A stretch of 64,000 nt of DNA, taken from contig NZ_JARXLA010000005.1 of the NCBI RefSeq assembly GCF_029872155.1, forward strand, positions 248,001 through 312,000. The letters are read 5' to 3'. The notes under the pieces are model-generated. The model ran no database searches and was not told the origin of the DNA. It worked only from the letters and a program-made list of their open reading frames with translations. Shown one piece after another: positions 26,446 through 35,791 of this stretch. Origin of the DNA: Hyphomicrobium sp. D-2. GTDB taxonomy: Bacteria > Pseudomonadota > Alphaproteobacteria > Rhizobiales > Hyphomicrobiaceae. Each line of letters begins with the position of its first letter. The first letter of the stretch is position 1. The position numbers and the translations under genes are program-made.

Positions 26446-26835
26446 ATGCATGAAGCGCAGCCATATTTTCCCGGTCGTGCGCCGATTGACGCCTACGGTA
26501 ACGGTGGTTTCCGCTTTGCCGACATGAGCCATCGCGGCTCGCTGCTGATCGTGCCGAGCGGCGTCTACGCGTGGGACATTGCCGATTTCGATGCCCTGAT
26601 CGCCAACCCGCGCGCACCCTCGCTTGCGCGATTTCTCGACGAGCTGAAGCCGCCGGCGTTCGTGCTGCTGGGAACTGGCATTGAGCGTCGCATGCCGCCG
26701 AAGCCGATGGCAGATTTGTTCATGGCAGCCGGAATTGCGCTTGAACCGATGGCAACAGGGGCGGCGGCGCGGACCTACAATGTGCTGCTGGCGGAAGGGC
26801 GCACGTTCGGGGCGGCATTGATCGCGGTCGATTAG
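26446..26835 (+). CDS. Mth938/NDUFAF3-like protein
   Basis: A 129-residue protein of the Mth938 family (DUF498). It shows PIDAYGNGGFRFADMSHRGS, the FVLLGTGIERRMPPKP motif and ARTYNVLLAEGRTFGAALI, which closely match the human complex I assembly factor NDUFAF3. The bacterial protein is thought to be soluble and may help build NADH dehydrogenase or insert membrane proteins. Its place just after secDF and before a squalene/phytoene-synthase-like gene (NDUFAF6 family) is a recurring alphaproteobacterial order. Confidence 0.85.
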   Translation: MHEAQPYFPGRAPIDAYGNGGFRFADMSHRGSLLIVPSGVYAWDIADFDALIANPRAPSLARFLDELKPPAFVLLGTGIERRMPPKPMADLFMAAGIALEPMATGAAARTYNVLLAEGRTFGAALIAVD

Positions 26836-26854
26836 AAGTTTTTCTGCGGCGCTC

Positions 26855-26896
26855 CGTACTCGGCGGCCGGCTCCACGTAGCGAGTCGCCGAGTGCG
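26855..26896 (+). repeat. Composite-family palindrome (GGCGGCCGGC type)
   Basis: TACTCGGCGGCCGGCTCC is followed by GAGTCGCCGAGTGCG after a short loop. It is a lone copy between the Mth938-like and squalene-synthase-like genes, with no REP hairpin beside it. Confidence 0.75.
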
Positions 26897-26984
26897 GAAT
26901 GGAAACCATGCGCTATTGCCCGGGCTGTGCTAGGCGCTGCATCGGAAACCATGACAACCATGTGCTGCGGGAGGGCCGAAGTTC

Positions 26985-27830
26985 ATGGACGATAAAGATC
27001 GGTCGAGCGGAGCAGGGGTTGTGCGCGATGAAGCGCGCGTGCTCGATTATGATCGCTATCTCGCGGCGCTGCTTGCGCCGGTATCGGCCCGACACAATCT
27101 CATCACTCTTGCGGCGTTTCACGGCGAGATTGCACGCATTCCGCAGCAGGTGCGCGAACCCACGATGGCCGAGATCCGCCTGCAATGGTGGCGCGATGTG
27201 CTGGATGAGATCGCCACCGAAGTAACGGCTCCCGTTCGTGCTGAGAGCGGGGAGGACGAGGCGGCGATCGGCATGCCGCTGGCCGATGCTGTGCGGCGCG
27301 CGGTGGGCGCGGGCGGCATGGATGTGGCGCTGTTGGGTTCCATTGTGGATACCTATGACCACCTGATTTATGGTGGTGATCTAGCGGCTTCCGGCGCGGT
27401 GAGCGCGTTCGCAGCAGGCAGTCAGGGGGCCGCGTTCAGCCTCGGAGTGGCGGCGCTCGGCGAGGATGCGGGGGCGCCGGAATGTGATGCGCTAATCGCG
27501 GCGGCGGGGCAGGCGTATGGGCGGGTGCAACTGCTGCGGGCGTTGCCGGTGCTGTGCGCGCTTGGACGAAATCCATTCGGAACCAATGACTTGGATGCGG
27601 TGGTGACAGAACTGCGCACGGAAGCACTTGCATGGCTGGCTGAGGCGCGGGCAGGGTTCAAGGATGCGCCCCGCGGCGTGTTGCCAGCCATGCTGCCGCT
27701 TGCCCTCGTGGAGCCGTATTTGAAGGCTTTTGAAAGACTTGGCGACCGCTGCGTGACGACGGAAGCGAACGTCTCACCGCTGACACGGGTATGGCGGATA
27801 TATTGGGCGTACCGGCGAGGACGGTTTTAG
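26985..27830 (+). CDS. Squalene/phytoene synthase family protein, NDUFAF6-like
   Basis: A 281-residue all-helical protein of the trans-isoprenyl-diphosphate synthase fold. It has the N-terminal DYDRYLAALLAPVSARHNL and QWWRDVLDEI that mark the NDUFAF6 subgroup. True squalene and phytoene synthases have two Asp-rich DxxxD motifs; here the matching places are weak (TYDHLIYGG, GQAYGRVQLLRALP), so prenyl transfer is doubtful. NDUFAF6 is a human complex I assembly factor. Neighbours secDF and the NDUFAF3-like gene support an assembly role, which is an inference. Confidence 0.8.
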   Translation: MDDKDRSSGAGVVRDEARVLDYDRYLAALLAPVSARHNLITLAAFHGEIARIPQQVREPTMAEIRLQWWRDVLDEIATEVTAPVRAESGEDEAAIGMPLADAVRRAVGAGGMDVALLGSIVDTYDHLIYGGDLAASGAVSAFAAGSQGAAFSLGVAALGEDAGAPECDALIAAAGQAYGRVQLLRALPVLCALGRNPFGTNDLDAVVTELRTEALAWLAEARAGFKDAPRGVLPAMLPLALVEPYLKAFERLGDRCVTTEANVSPLTRVWRIYWAYRRGRF

Positions 27831-27907
27831 CTATCTTCGGGACCAGAAATTGGTGCGCTGCGTTCAAGACCCATCAATGGTTTTTCAAGGCGGATAAAGG
27901 ATCGTTC

Positions 27908-30520
27908 ATGGTGCGATCGGCCACCCGTTCGTTAGCGGCGTTAATCCTGTCGGTTTGCTCGCTGATGATGGCCTGCGGAGCTGGTGCACCGGCGATCGCT
28001 CAGAGTGCCGCTTTGCCATTGCCGCAGATCGCCTGGCGGGTGGAAAACCCGTTTCGCTTTTTCACCGATGCGACGGATACGGAAGTTCACCGCGCGACGT
28101 TTCTGGCGCTGCCACCGGCAGACCAATTGCAGCGACCCATCCTGGCCGCCGAGCAGGCGCTGAGTGTTCGCCATGACGTGAGCTGGGCAGAGACGATGTT
28201 CCGCGACACCTGCTGGAACTCGGACACCAACCAGTTTGTCTGCAAGGACGGGCGTTCGTACATCAATCCGACGTCGCACCGCGCAATTTTCCGCATCACG
28301 AATATCGATGAGGCGGCCGGACTGAGCTGCACCTGGCTGACGGCGCCGCGCAGTGGACCCGTCCGGGGTGACGCAGTGACATTGCCGTGCAGCGAAGAGG
28401 TACGTTTCGACATTCCCTATCCGTCGGGTGCGCGCGTCACGGTTGAGATTGGCGGGCGTGAGGTTGCTGCCGAGGATGTGCAGGTCAAGGATCTGCTGGT
28501 TGTCGGTATGGGCGATAGCTTCGCATCGGGTGAAGGCAATCCAGACCTGCCGGTTCGCTTCTCGCGCGACCGCAGTTCCGATTACGGCACGCACGGCGGC
28601 GTTGCGCTCAACGGGTATCCGGCGCGCATCGGTCCGTGGAAGCAGATCGGCGACAAGGGGTTTGTGAAGGAGAACTCGCGCTGGCTGGACCAGGCGTGCC
28701 ACCGCTCACTCTATTCGCATCAGTTGCGCGCGGCGATGCAACTCGCCGTCGAGGACGACCATCGCTCGGTTACGTATGTCGGTGTGGCGTGCTCGGGTTC
28801 GGAAGTGACTTACGGCCTGTTTCTGAAATACGCAGGCAACGAGTGGGTGCCGAACCCGACTGACATGTCGCAAATTTCCGCGATTGCCGCCGCGCAATGC
28901 GAAGGCGACAACGCGCCGACGCAGGATCTTCCGGAAGCCTATCACATGAACGGCGCCATTCCGGAGTTGCGGGGCGGCCTGGTGCTGCGCAAGTGCGATG
29001 CCATCAATGCGCGGAAGATCGATCTGATGTTTGTCTCGGTGGGCGGCAACGATGTGGGCTTTTCGCGTTTGCTGGCCAACTCGGTTCTGGACGATGCTTC
29101 AACGCTACGCATGCTAGGCGGCTGGTTCGGACAGGTGCACGGTCTTGATGATGCGAGCCTCGGGCTGGAAGCGCTTATCAAGCGTTACAAGTCGCTCAAT
29201 CGGGCGCTGCATTATCTGCTGCATATCCCGTGGGAGCAGTCCGATCGGATTTTGCTGACGGCGTATCCGGGCCTTGCGCTGCAAGGAGATGGCGTGAGCA
29301 CTTGCCCCGATGGCGCGGCGGGCATGGACGTGCTGCCAGATTTCAAGTTCAGCGAGTCCAAGGCGCGCATTGGCACCTGGGTGGCCGACAAGCTGCACGT
29401 GACGATGAAGAAGGCGGCCGATCAATATGGCTGGAGCTTCGTCGATTCGCATCGGCGTGAGTTTATTGGCCGTGGCATCTGCGCAGGCAACACCACCGAC
29501 GGCACGCGCATTGCTGACGATCTGCGTTTGCCGCGTAAAACGGCGGACGGCTGGCGCCCGTACAACCCGGCGGATTATCGCCCCTATGTGCCACGTCAAC
29601 GCTGGTTCCGTACGCCGAACGACTCGTTCATGACCGGCAACTTCCATGTTGCGCCATCGCTGCTGCAGAAAGTGCTGAAGCTGGATGCGTTTGCATGGGT
29701 GCAGTTGCTGCTGGCGGCAACTTACTCCGGCGCATTCCATCCGACGGCGGAAGGTCAGGCGGCGATTGCGGATGCGGTTGCACACCGGGCGCGAACCGTG
29801 TTGCAGAAGTATGGTCAGGGCACGGAGAAGCCGGCGTTGGCGGCGACGGCACCGTCGATGCTGGACGAAACAGGCGCTGCTGCGTCGTCGATTGGCCCCG
29901 GCGCCGATAGTCTTCTGATTGCACCGGGTGGCGCTGTTCCGCCACCTGCACCGATCGAGCAGGCGCCCTTGCCGGGTGTTGCGCCGTCAGGAGTTGAGAC
30001 GCCGGCCGGTGCGCAAGGCGGTGTGCTTACCGCACAGCCCGGCACGCTGAAAGCACCGGTTGCGTCAGGGGCTGTCGCTAAGGCAATCGATGCGCCAGCA
30101 CCGCCGAAGGTGGGTGCAAATGGCGCAGTGCCTGCCCCGGCTACTGCGGGGCCAGTGTTGGAAAACCTGCCACCGGTTGCACCACCCGTTGCGCCTGCTG
30201 CGCCGAATGCGGCACCGGCTGCAGTGCCTGCTCCGGCAACCGGCGCTGCTTCAGCGCCCGCTCCGGCAGCCGCCGTGACGCCACTCGCTCAACCGGCAGT
30301 CGGTGGGGCATTGCCATCTTCGCCGCCAGCAGCCGATGCTGGCCCTTCACTTGATGGCGCGATGGGCGAGCCAGATGACGCGGCGCTGACGATGCCGGAT
30401 CTGACGTTGCCGGCCGATCTGCTCAACGCGCCGCGTTCAGCACTTGAGGATGAGCAGGGCGGCGACGCGCTCAATTCAAAGGCTGTACTGCCGCCGTCGT
30501 CTGCTGTGCAGGCGCAGTGA
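27908..30520 (+). CDS. Large exported SGNH/GDSL-type hydrolase with Ala/Pro-rich tail
   Basis: An 870-residue exported protein. After a signal peptide (SLAALILSVCSLMMACGAGAPAIAQ) and a beta-rich region with cysteines (about 50-195), an SGNH hydrolase domain follows. GMGDSFASGEGN gives the nucleophile Ser204, VSVGGNDVGF gives Asn381 in block III, and FHPTAEGQ gives His611. The Asp two residues before that His is not evident, so the usual DxxH pair is changed. Residues about 650-800 are almost all Ala, Pro, Val and Gly. Such enzymes act as esterases, lipases or acetyl-xylan-type deacylases; the substrate here is unknown. ATG at 27908 follows AAGGATC; earlier codons overlap the previous gene. 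Confidence 0.82.
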   Translation: MVRSATRSLAALILSVCSLMMACGAGAPAIAQSAALPLPQIAWRVENPFRFFTDATDTEVHRATFLALPPADQLQRPILAAEQALSVRHDVSWAETMFRDTCWNSDTNQFVCKDGRSYINPTSHRAIFRITNIDEAAGLSCTWLTAPRSGPVRGDAVTLPCSEEVRFDIPYPSGARVTVEIGGREVAAEDVQVKDLLVVGMGDSFASGEGNPDLPVRFSRDRSSDYGTHGGVALNGYPARIGPWKQIGDKGFVKENSRWLDQACHRSLYSHQLRAAMQLAVEDDHRSVTYVGVACSGSEVTYGLFLKYAGNEWVPNPTDMSQISAIAAAQCEGDNAPTQDLPEAYHMNGAIPELRGGLVLRKCDAINARKIDLMFVSVGGNDVGFSRLLANSVLDDASTLRMLGGWFGQVHGLDDASLGLEALIKRYKSLNRALHYLLHIPWEQSDRILLTAYPGLALQGDGVSTCPDGAAGMDVLPDFKFSESKARIGTWVADKLHVTMKKAADQYGWSFVDSHRREFIGRGICAGNTTDGTRIADDLRLPRKTADGWRPYNPADYRPYVPRQRWFRTPNDSFMTGNFHVAPSLLQKVLKLDAFAWVQLLLAATYSGAFHPTAEGQAAIADAVAHRARTVLQKYGQGTEKPALAATAPSMLDETGAAASSIGPGADSLLIAPGGAVPPPAPIEQAPLPGVAPSGVETPAGAQGGVLTAQPGTLKAPVASGAVAKAIDAPAPPKVGANGAVPAPATAGPVLENLPPVAPPVAPAAPNAAPAAVPAPATGAASAPAPAAAVTPLAQPAVGGALPSSPPAADAGPSLDGAMGEPDDAALTMPDLTLPADLLNAPRSALEDEQGGDALNSKAVLPPSSAVQAQ

Positions 30521-30561
30521 CACGCGACGCGCCCGGTGGTGCAAGCGCGCTGTGCTGCGCA

Positions 30562-31980
30562 TCAGGCCGACGCGGGTAAGGACACTTCCGCCAGCCATGC
30601 GTCGATGTCTGCGAGCGCGCGCACGCTGACGGCACGCTTGCGCGCACGGCCGCGCTCCTTGCCCTTCAGCCGCTTGCCATCGGCATCGGTGGAAGGCTTC
30701 TCGATATCCGGCAGCAGACCGTAGTTGATGTTCATCGGCTGGAACGAACGCGCGCCGCTGTCGTCATCGTCGGCGGTGATGTGCCCGCCGGTGATGTGGC
30801 CGATCAAAGCGCCGAGCGCGGTTGTGTTCGGCGGCGGCGGACAGGGATGCCCCCGACGTTCAGCCGCTGCGAAGCGACCGGCCAGCAGGCCGATGGCGGC
30901 GCTTTCGACATAGCCTTCAACGCCGGTGATCTGCCCCGCGAAACGCAGGTGCGGCGCTGCCTTGAGGCGCAGTGCTGCGTCGAGCAGCTTCGGCGAATTG
31001 AGGAACGTGTTGCGATGCAGACCGCCGAGGCGCGCAAACTCCGCATCCTGAAGACCGGGGATCATGCGGAAGATGCGCACCTGTTCGGCGTGCTTCAGCT
31101 TGGTCTGGAAGCCGACCATATTCCACAGCGTGCCGAGCGCGTTGTCCTGCCGGAGCTGCACGACGGCATAGGGCCAGCGGCCTGTGCGCGGATCATCGAG
31201 CCCGACCGGTTTCATCGGGCCGTAGCGCAGCGTGTCGCGGCCGCGCTCCGCCATCACTTCGATCGGCAGGCAGCCATCGAAATAGGGCGTTGAGGCTTCC
31301 CATTCCTTGAAGCTGGTTTTCTCGCCGGCAATGAGCGCGTCGATGAAGGCTTCGTATTCCTCGCGGTTCATCGGGCAGTTGAGATAGTCGGCGCCGGTGC
31401 CTGCGGGGCCGGCTTTGTCATAGCGGGACTGGAACCACGCGATTGTGGTGTCGACGCTGTCGCGGTGGATGACCGGGGCGATGGCATCGAAGAAGGCGAG
31501 GTCGGCTTCGCCGGTGAGTTCGCCGATGGCGCTGCTGAGCGCGGCGGAGGTGAGCGGGCCGGTGGCGACAACGACGCTTTCCCATTCGTGCGGCGGCAAA
31601 CCGGCAACCTCGGTGCGCTCGATGGTGATCAGCGGGTGGTCGCTGAGGCGGCGCGTCACCTCTTCGGCGAAGGCATCGCGGTCAACGGCCAGCGCGCCGC
31701 CAGCGGGCAGCTTGTGGACATCACCCGAAGCCATGATGAGCGAACCGGCGCGGCGCATTTCCTCATGCAGCAGCCCGACGGCGTTATATTCCCAATCGTC
31801 GGAGCGGAACGAGTTGGAGCAGACAAGCTCGGCCAGGCGATCGGTGCGGTGCGCGTCGGTGCTTTGCACGGGGCGCATCTCGTGGAGCACGACGGGCACA
31901 CCGGCGGACGCGATCTGCCAGGCAGCTTCGGAGCCGGCGAGGCCCCCGCCAACGACGTGAATGGGTTTGATATGTTGCAT
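30562..31980 (-). CDS. trmFO: Methylenetetrahydrofolate--tRNA-(uracil-5-)-methyltransferase TrmFO
   Basis: TrmFO uses FAD and methylene-tetrahydrofolate to make 5-methyluridine at position 54 of tRNA, a folate-dependent route found in Alphaproteobacteria and Firmicutes. The 472-residue length is standard. Signatures are [15 protein letters not shown] (FAD-binding loop, residues 8-22), [26 protein letters not shown] with the catalytic Cys, and [12 protein letters not shown] near the C terminus. The C-terminal 30 residues are basic. It is convergent with the SGNH gene (stops 41 bp apart). Confidence 0.97.
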   Translation of the reverse strand: MQHIKPIHVVGGGLAGSEAAWQIASAGVPVVLHEMRPVQSTDAHRTDRLAELVCSNSFRSDDWEYNAVGLLHEEMRRAGSLIMASGDVHKLPAGGALAVDRDAFAEEVTRRLSDHPLITIERTEVAGLPPHEWESVVVATGPLTSAALSSAIGELTGEADLAFFDAIAPVIHRDSVDTTIAWFQSRYDKAGPAGTGADYLNCPMNREEYEAFIDALIAGEKTSFKEWEASTPYFDGCLPIEVMAERGRDTLRYGPMKPVGLDDPRTGRWPYAVVQLRQDNALGTLWNMVGFQTKLKHAEQVRIFRMIPGLQDAEFARLGGLHRNTFLNSPKLLDAALRLKAAPHLRFAGQITGVEGYVESAAIGLLAGRFAAAERRGHPCPPPPNTTALGALIGHITGGHITADDDDSGARSFQPMNINYGLLPDIEKPSTDADGKRLKGKERGRARKRAVSVRALADIDAWLAEVSLPASA

Positions 31981-32248
31981 GGCGCGGCAAGCTAGTGGAA
32001 AGCGCGCCGGGCCTCAACGGGGATGCGATTAACAGAGGGTGAAGATCGCCGGGGCGGATCGTCGGGCGGCGATTGTGGCGGAGCACCTGCCCGCGTGGGT
32101 TGTTGTGCTGGCGTTGGCAGCGCGGCCTGGGTCCGGCCCATTGCGGACATAGTTTCGCAACAGGTGGCGGACTATCGTCCGGTCGCCTTTCAATCACGCC
32201 GGTGGCTGCCTTTGCAGAAGGTGGCCCCGCAAGTTCTCAGAGATAAGC

Positions 32249-33355
32249 ATGTCACGCTATGCCAAGCGGCTGGACCGCGATCTGGCCCGCTGGCGGGAGG
32301 CCGGATGGCTGAACGCCGAAGGTGAGGCCGCCATCCGGCAGGATGTCGCCGCGGGCGACCGCAACAAACTCGACCTCGCAACGGCGCTGGCCATTCTCGG
32401 TGCGGTGCTGATCGGGTTCGGCGTCATGAGCTTCGTTGCGGCCAACTGGAGCGAGATGCCGAGGCTGTGGCGTCTGGTGATGATTTTCGCCGGGCTGTTC
32501 GCCTCGTATGGCATTGCGGGCGCGTTGTACGAACGCAACCATTCCAACTTTGCCGATGCTGCGGTGCTGGCGGGCGTGGCGATCTTCGGCGCGGGCATCA
32601 TGCTCATTTCGCAGATGTTCCACATCGAGGGCAATCCGCCCGATGCGGTGCTGGTGTGGGCGATCGGCGCGCTGGCGGCTGGCGTGCTGCTGCGCTCGAA
32701 TGCGGCGCTGGCGGTGGCGCTGCTGCTGGTCTGCCTGTGGAGCGGATGGCAACGGACAATCGATGGCAGCGTGCATTGGTCATTTCTGCTCGGCTGGCTT
32801 GCGGTGGCGGCAGCAATTGCCGCGCAGCGCTGGGTAGGTGGATTGCATCTGGTGGCGGTGGCGCTGGCGGGCTGGATTATCAGCTTGGGCTACAGCCTGC
32901 TTGACGGCAGCGGCGGTGGCCATGGCGTGGTTGTCGTCATCGGCCTGCTGGTGTTTGGCGCCGGTGTGGCGCTGGCGAAGCTGGATGACGGCAGGCTGCA
33001 TGACTGGGTGATCCCGGCCATCGGCTATGGTCTGGTGATCGCGTTCGCGGGGCTGTTTGCGATGCAGTTCATCGAAGGCGCGCCGCTCAATGAGTTTATC
33101 GTGCTCGCAGTCGCGGCGCTGGCGTTGGTGCTGGCTGGCATCGCTCTGGGACTGCAGCGGGGCAGCTCTGGATTGCTGTGGCTGGGCTATGCCGGTTTTT
33201 CGATTGAAGTGCTGGGGCTTTATTTCAAGACCGTGGGCACGCTGTTCGGTTCGTCGCTGTTCTTCCTGACCGTGGGCTTTGTTGTGGTTCTGCTGGCTTA
33301 CGTGGCCTACCGCCTGCATGCGCGGGTGCACCCTAACCTGGAGGCTGCGCGATGA
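32249..33355 (+). CDS. DUF2157 polytopic membrane protein
   Basis: A 368-residue inner-membrane protein with about ten hydrophobic helices after a soluble N-terminal stretch of 45 residues. The beginning (RYAKRLDRDLARWREAGWLN) and GAVLIGFGVMSFVAANWSEM match DUF2157. The family has no established function. Its stop overlaps the start of the GDYXXLXY gene (ATGA), the usual partner, so both are made together and probably form a complex. Confidence 0.88.
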   Translation: MSRYAKRLDRDLARWREAGWLNAEGEAAIRQDVAAGDRNKLDLATALAILGAVLIGFGVMSFVAANWSEMPRLWRLVMIFAGLFASYGIAGALYERNHSNFADAAVLAGVAIFGAGIMLISQMFHIEGNPPDAVLVWAIGALAAGVLLRSNAALAVALLLVCLWSGWQRTIDGSVHWSFLLGWLAVAAAIAAQRWVGGLHLVAVALAGWIISLGYSLLDGSGGGHGVVVVIGLLVFGAGVALAKLDDGRLHDWVIPAIGYGLVIAFAGLFAMQFIEGAPLNEFIVLAVAALALVLAGIALGLQRGSSGLLWLGYAGFSIEVLGLYFKTVGTLFGSSLFFLTVGFVVVLLAYVAYRLHARVHPNLEAAR

Positions 33356-33960
33356 CCGACGTATTCGCACATCGCAAACTTGAAACGCCGCGCCGTAATC
33401 TGTGGCTCGCGATTGCCGCCGTCGCGCTGGGACAGGCTGCGGTGCTGGGCTGGATGATCTGGGATCGCGCGTCGCTGCTCAGCCATGGGCGCGAGGTGGT
33501 GCTGGATGTGATCCCGGTCGATCCGCGCAGCCTGTTCCGCGGCGATTATGTGATCCTAGGGTACGACATCTCGCGCGTGAAACTGCCGGCCGGGTCGGTG
33601 GTGCCAAAACGGGGCGATGCGTTCTTCGTGACGCTGCACAAGGGTGACGACGGCAGCTGGACTTCCGTGGCGACGTCGGCACATCCGCCGGAGAGCGTTG
33701 CAGCGGGCGACGTGGTGCTGCGCGGGCGTGTGACCTATGCCTATCAGCCGTCGCGTAACGAAGCCGATCAGCAACCGAACATCGGGCTCAGCTATGGCAT
33801 CGAAAGCTATTTCGTGCCGGAGGGAACAGGGCGCGAACTTGAGCGGATGGTCGGTGACCGGAAGATTTCCGCTATATTGGCCGTGGACGACAGCGGAACG
33901 GCGGCCATCAAAGGTCTGATGGCGGATGGAAAGCGCGTTTACGAGGAACCGTTGCTCTGA
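33352..33960 (+). CDS. GDYXXLXY-domain membrane-anchored protein
   Basis: A 202-residue protein with one N-terminal membrane helix (LWLAIAAVALGQAAVLGWMI) and a periplasmic domain. The naming motif appears as FRGDYVILGYDISR (residues 61-74). The family is the common partner of DUF2157 proteins, and the two genes overlap by four bases here. The function of the pair is unknown; a role in membrane-protein or wall homeostasis is only guessed. Confidence 0.88.
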   Translation: MTDVFAHRKLETPRRNLWLAIAAVALGQAAVLGWMIWDRASLLSHGREVVLDVIPVDPRSLFRGDYVILGYDISRVKLPAGSVVPKRGDAFFVTLHKGDDGSWTSVATSAHPPESVAAGDVVLRGRVTYAYQPSRNEADQQPNIGLSYGIESYFVPEGTGRELERMVGDRKISAILAVDDSGTAAIKGLMADGKRVYEEPLL

Positions 33961-34112
33961 CGGGCATCAGATTCCGGCCTCTGCTGTGACCTGATTGCCG
34001 CGTCGTGCGGCTTAATTCAGGTCTGGGGCGCCACTGCCTATCGAGGTGTCATAGAGAATCTGTCAGTGTCCATTGAATCACTGGCAAGAATTCACGCACC
34101 TGGGGGGTGGAA

Positions 34113-34460
34113 ATGTTGCCTAGAACTATGTTGGCGTTGGCGGTAGCCGCCGTCACGATCACGACTGTAGTACCGGTGGCCATCGCGCAAGAAACAGGCC
34201 TGGCAACGGCCCTTCACGCTGTGCGCCGCGAAGGTGGAAAGCTGTGTCTGACTGACCATTGGCATTACGGCAGCAGCGGACGTCATTCGACCAAGGCCGC
34301 TGCCCAACGGGATGCCATTCAGTCCTGGCAGGATTTCACCAATCTTGAATATGGCCGCTCATGGGCGTTCTTCAGCCGCGCCGCCAGCAAGAAGGTGGGC
34401 TGCTCGCAGACCGCCGCCGGCTGGAGCTGCGATGTGGAAGCACGCGCCTGCAAGCGTTGA
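34113..34460 (+). CDS. Small exported protein with WHYGSS motif
   Basis: A 115-residue product starting at ATG 34113 after GGGGGGTGG, with a signal peptide ending VVPVAIAQ. The mature part has CLTDHWHYGSSGRHSTKAAA, QRDAIQSWQDFTNLEYGRSW and the end GCSQTAAGWSCDVEARACKR, with four cysteines. I know this pattern as a conserved hypothetical family in Rhizobiales; it has no assigned function. It is followed by a strong terminator, so it is a single-gene unit. Confidence 0.75.
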   Translation: MLPRTMLALAVAAVTITTVVPVAIAQETGLATALHAVRREGGKLCLTDHWHYGSSGRHSTKAAAQRDAIQSWQDFTNLEYGRSWAFFSRAASKKVGCSQTAAGWSCDVEARACKR

Positions 34461-34519
34461 TCCTGGTTTAGATGTCCCGCAGCGTCACTTGAGGGCGCTG
34501 GGCCTGCATGACGAATAGC

Positions 34520-34551
34520 AAAACGGCCACGTTGCGACGTGGCCGTTTTTT
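34520..34551 (+). terminator. Rho-independent terminator
   Basis: ACGGCCACGT pairs perfectly with ACGTGGCCGT across a TGCG loop and is followed by a T run; A-rich sequence before the stem makes it usable on the minus strand too. Confidence 0.92.
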
Positions 34552-34755
34552 GTTGTGGTCGACGGTTGGTATTTTCCGGGATCAGGGCAGGCGCTGAAAA
34601 TCTGCGTGCTGATCGTGCGCGTGCACTCATAAAGCAGGGGTGAGCGTGTGCGATACTTCGATGGGTCGCTCGGACGCGAGAAGTACGTTTTCCCGACGCA
34701 GGCCGGGAGCCGCGCAAGTCTCCGCGATAATTCCGCTGAAGGCACCCTTTAAACT

Positions 34756-34794
34756 GCACCGGCGGCCGGCTCCTCGCAGCGGAGTCGCCGGTGC
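34756..34794 (+). repeat. Composite-family palindrome (GGCGGCCGGC type)
   Basis: GCACCGGCGGCCGGCTCC pairs with GGAGTCGCCGGTGC. It is the first of three in this intergenic region. Confidence 0.85.
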
Positions 34795-34805
34795 GAAAGA
34801 ACAAT

Positions 34806-34842
34806 CACCGGCGGCCAGCGCCCCGCAGGGGTGTCGCCGGTG
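34806..34842 (+). repeat. Composite-family palindrome, variant
   Basis: CACCGGCGGCCAGCGCCCC pairs with GGGGTGTCGCCGGTG. The inner arm differs from the neighbouring copies while the outer arm is kept, and the inner changes are compensatory. Confidence 0.8.
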
Positions 34843-34852
34843 CGAAAAATGA

Positions 34853-34890
34853 AGCTGGCGTGGATCCCGACCGTCGTCGGGATGACGGTG
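34853..34890 (+). repeat. REP-like hairpin
   Basis: The core is ATCCCGAC, CGTC, GTCGGGAT at 34864-34883, with the same GCTGGCGTGG and GACGGTGTGCGG flanks as the module at 6682. Confidence 0.85.
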
Positions 34891-34913
34891 TGCGGAGGTA
34901 GCGCGCACCAATC

Positions 34914-34954
34914 AGCGCTGGCAGCCGGCTGCGCGGAGCGCAGTCGCCAGCGCT
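34914..34954 (+). repeat. Composite-family palindrome
   Basis: AGCGCTGGCAGCCGGCTGCG pairs with CGCAGTCGCCAGCGCT. It is preceded by GCACCAATC as at 6741, so the whole hairpin-plus-palindrome unit of about 100 bp is repeated. Confidence 0.85.
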
Positions 34955-34966
34955 AGCTAAAAATTC

Positions 34967-35791
34967 TCACCGATCCTCGTGCCGCATCCGGGTGCGGAAC
35001 TGGTTGAGACGCTGCTGCGCCTGCGTGCCAGCGGACTGCAATGCCGATGTGCCCCATACGTGCAGTTTGGCGAACCAGGGTACGTACCGCGCCCGCATGC
35101 CGAAACCGCGCGCAATGATGCGTCGGACTGGCTCGTAGGGATCTGCCGCTGCCGCATTGGCGCCGAGACGGATCTCTTCCGCCAGATGGCGAAACAGATC
35201 TGCGCGCTCAGCGTCGCCATAAACAGTGTGGGTTGCGAGCGTGAGGCCGTTGAAGAAGCCGCTGCTGCCGCGCCCAACCGGCAACTGCAATGCAGCGGTG
35301 AAATCCTCAGGGATCGCCGGTTCATTGCGGATGAAGCCGATCACTTCGGCGCGCGTCAGGAAAGACAGACCACCAACGATCATCGCGGCTACGACCGGCA
35401 ACAGATACTCGGCAACCGTGACGCTGATGCCGGCGGCATTCGCGACGTGACTGGACAGGTTTGCTGCGGCCTCAGGGCCGAACAATACATTCAATGCGTC
35501 TTTGCCGATGGTCTGCGTTGACGGTGCGCCCATCAGCGTGGGGGTCTCAAGCACGCGCTCATAATCGCCGTTGCCAAGCAACGTGATCAGGCGTGCAAGC
35601 CTGTCGCGCGAGAGCGCGTCTTCATCGAGTGACTGCGTGAGCGCATCCAGCATGACCAGTACGGCGGTCTTTGCCTGCATGCGCGGAAGATGAAAGGCTC
35701 GTGCCAGATTGCTGACAGCTTGCCGGTTCTGCGCCCGTGTGAGTTCGCCCCAGATGGGGCCACGGACGTTCTGTTCGGCGCCCAACGTCAC
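34967..35791 (-). CDS. DUF937 domain protein
   Basis: A 274-residue, mostly helical protein. The part from about residue 20 to 170 resembles DUF937 (YidB-like): LTQSLDEDALSRDRLARLIT, NVLFGPEAAANLSSHVANAA and LLPVVAAMIVGGLSFLTRAE with a hydrophobic stretch. The rest is amphipathic and basic. The family has no known function. The start is GTG at 35791 just after AAGGACG; internal ATG codons would remove conserved parts. It is transcribed away from hppA. Confidence 0.7.
   Translation of the reverse strand: MTLGAEQNVRGPIWGELTRAQNRQAVSNLARAFHLPRMQAKTAVLVMLDALTQSLDEDALSRDRLARLITLLGNGDYERVLETPTLMGAPSTQTIGKDALNVLFGPEAAANLSSHVANAAGISVTVAEYLLPVVAAMIVGGLSFLTRAEVIGFIRNEPAIPEDFTAALQLPVGRGSSGFFNGLTLATHTVYGDAERADLFRHLAEEIRLGANAAAADPYEPVRRIIARGFGMRARYVPWFAKLHVWGTSALQSAGTQAQQRLNQFRTRMRHEDR

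Larger units (their letters stand above)
34461..34966. other. Intergenic region with terminator and repeat cluster
   Basis: The 506 bp contain the terminator of the preceding gene, three palindromes and one REP-like hairpin (all listed). Between 34555 and 34750 nothing else was recognised. Confidence 0.6.
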
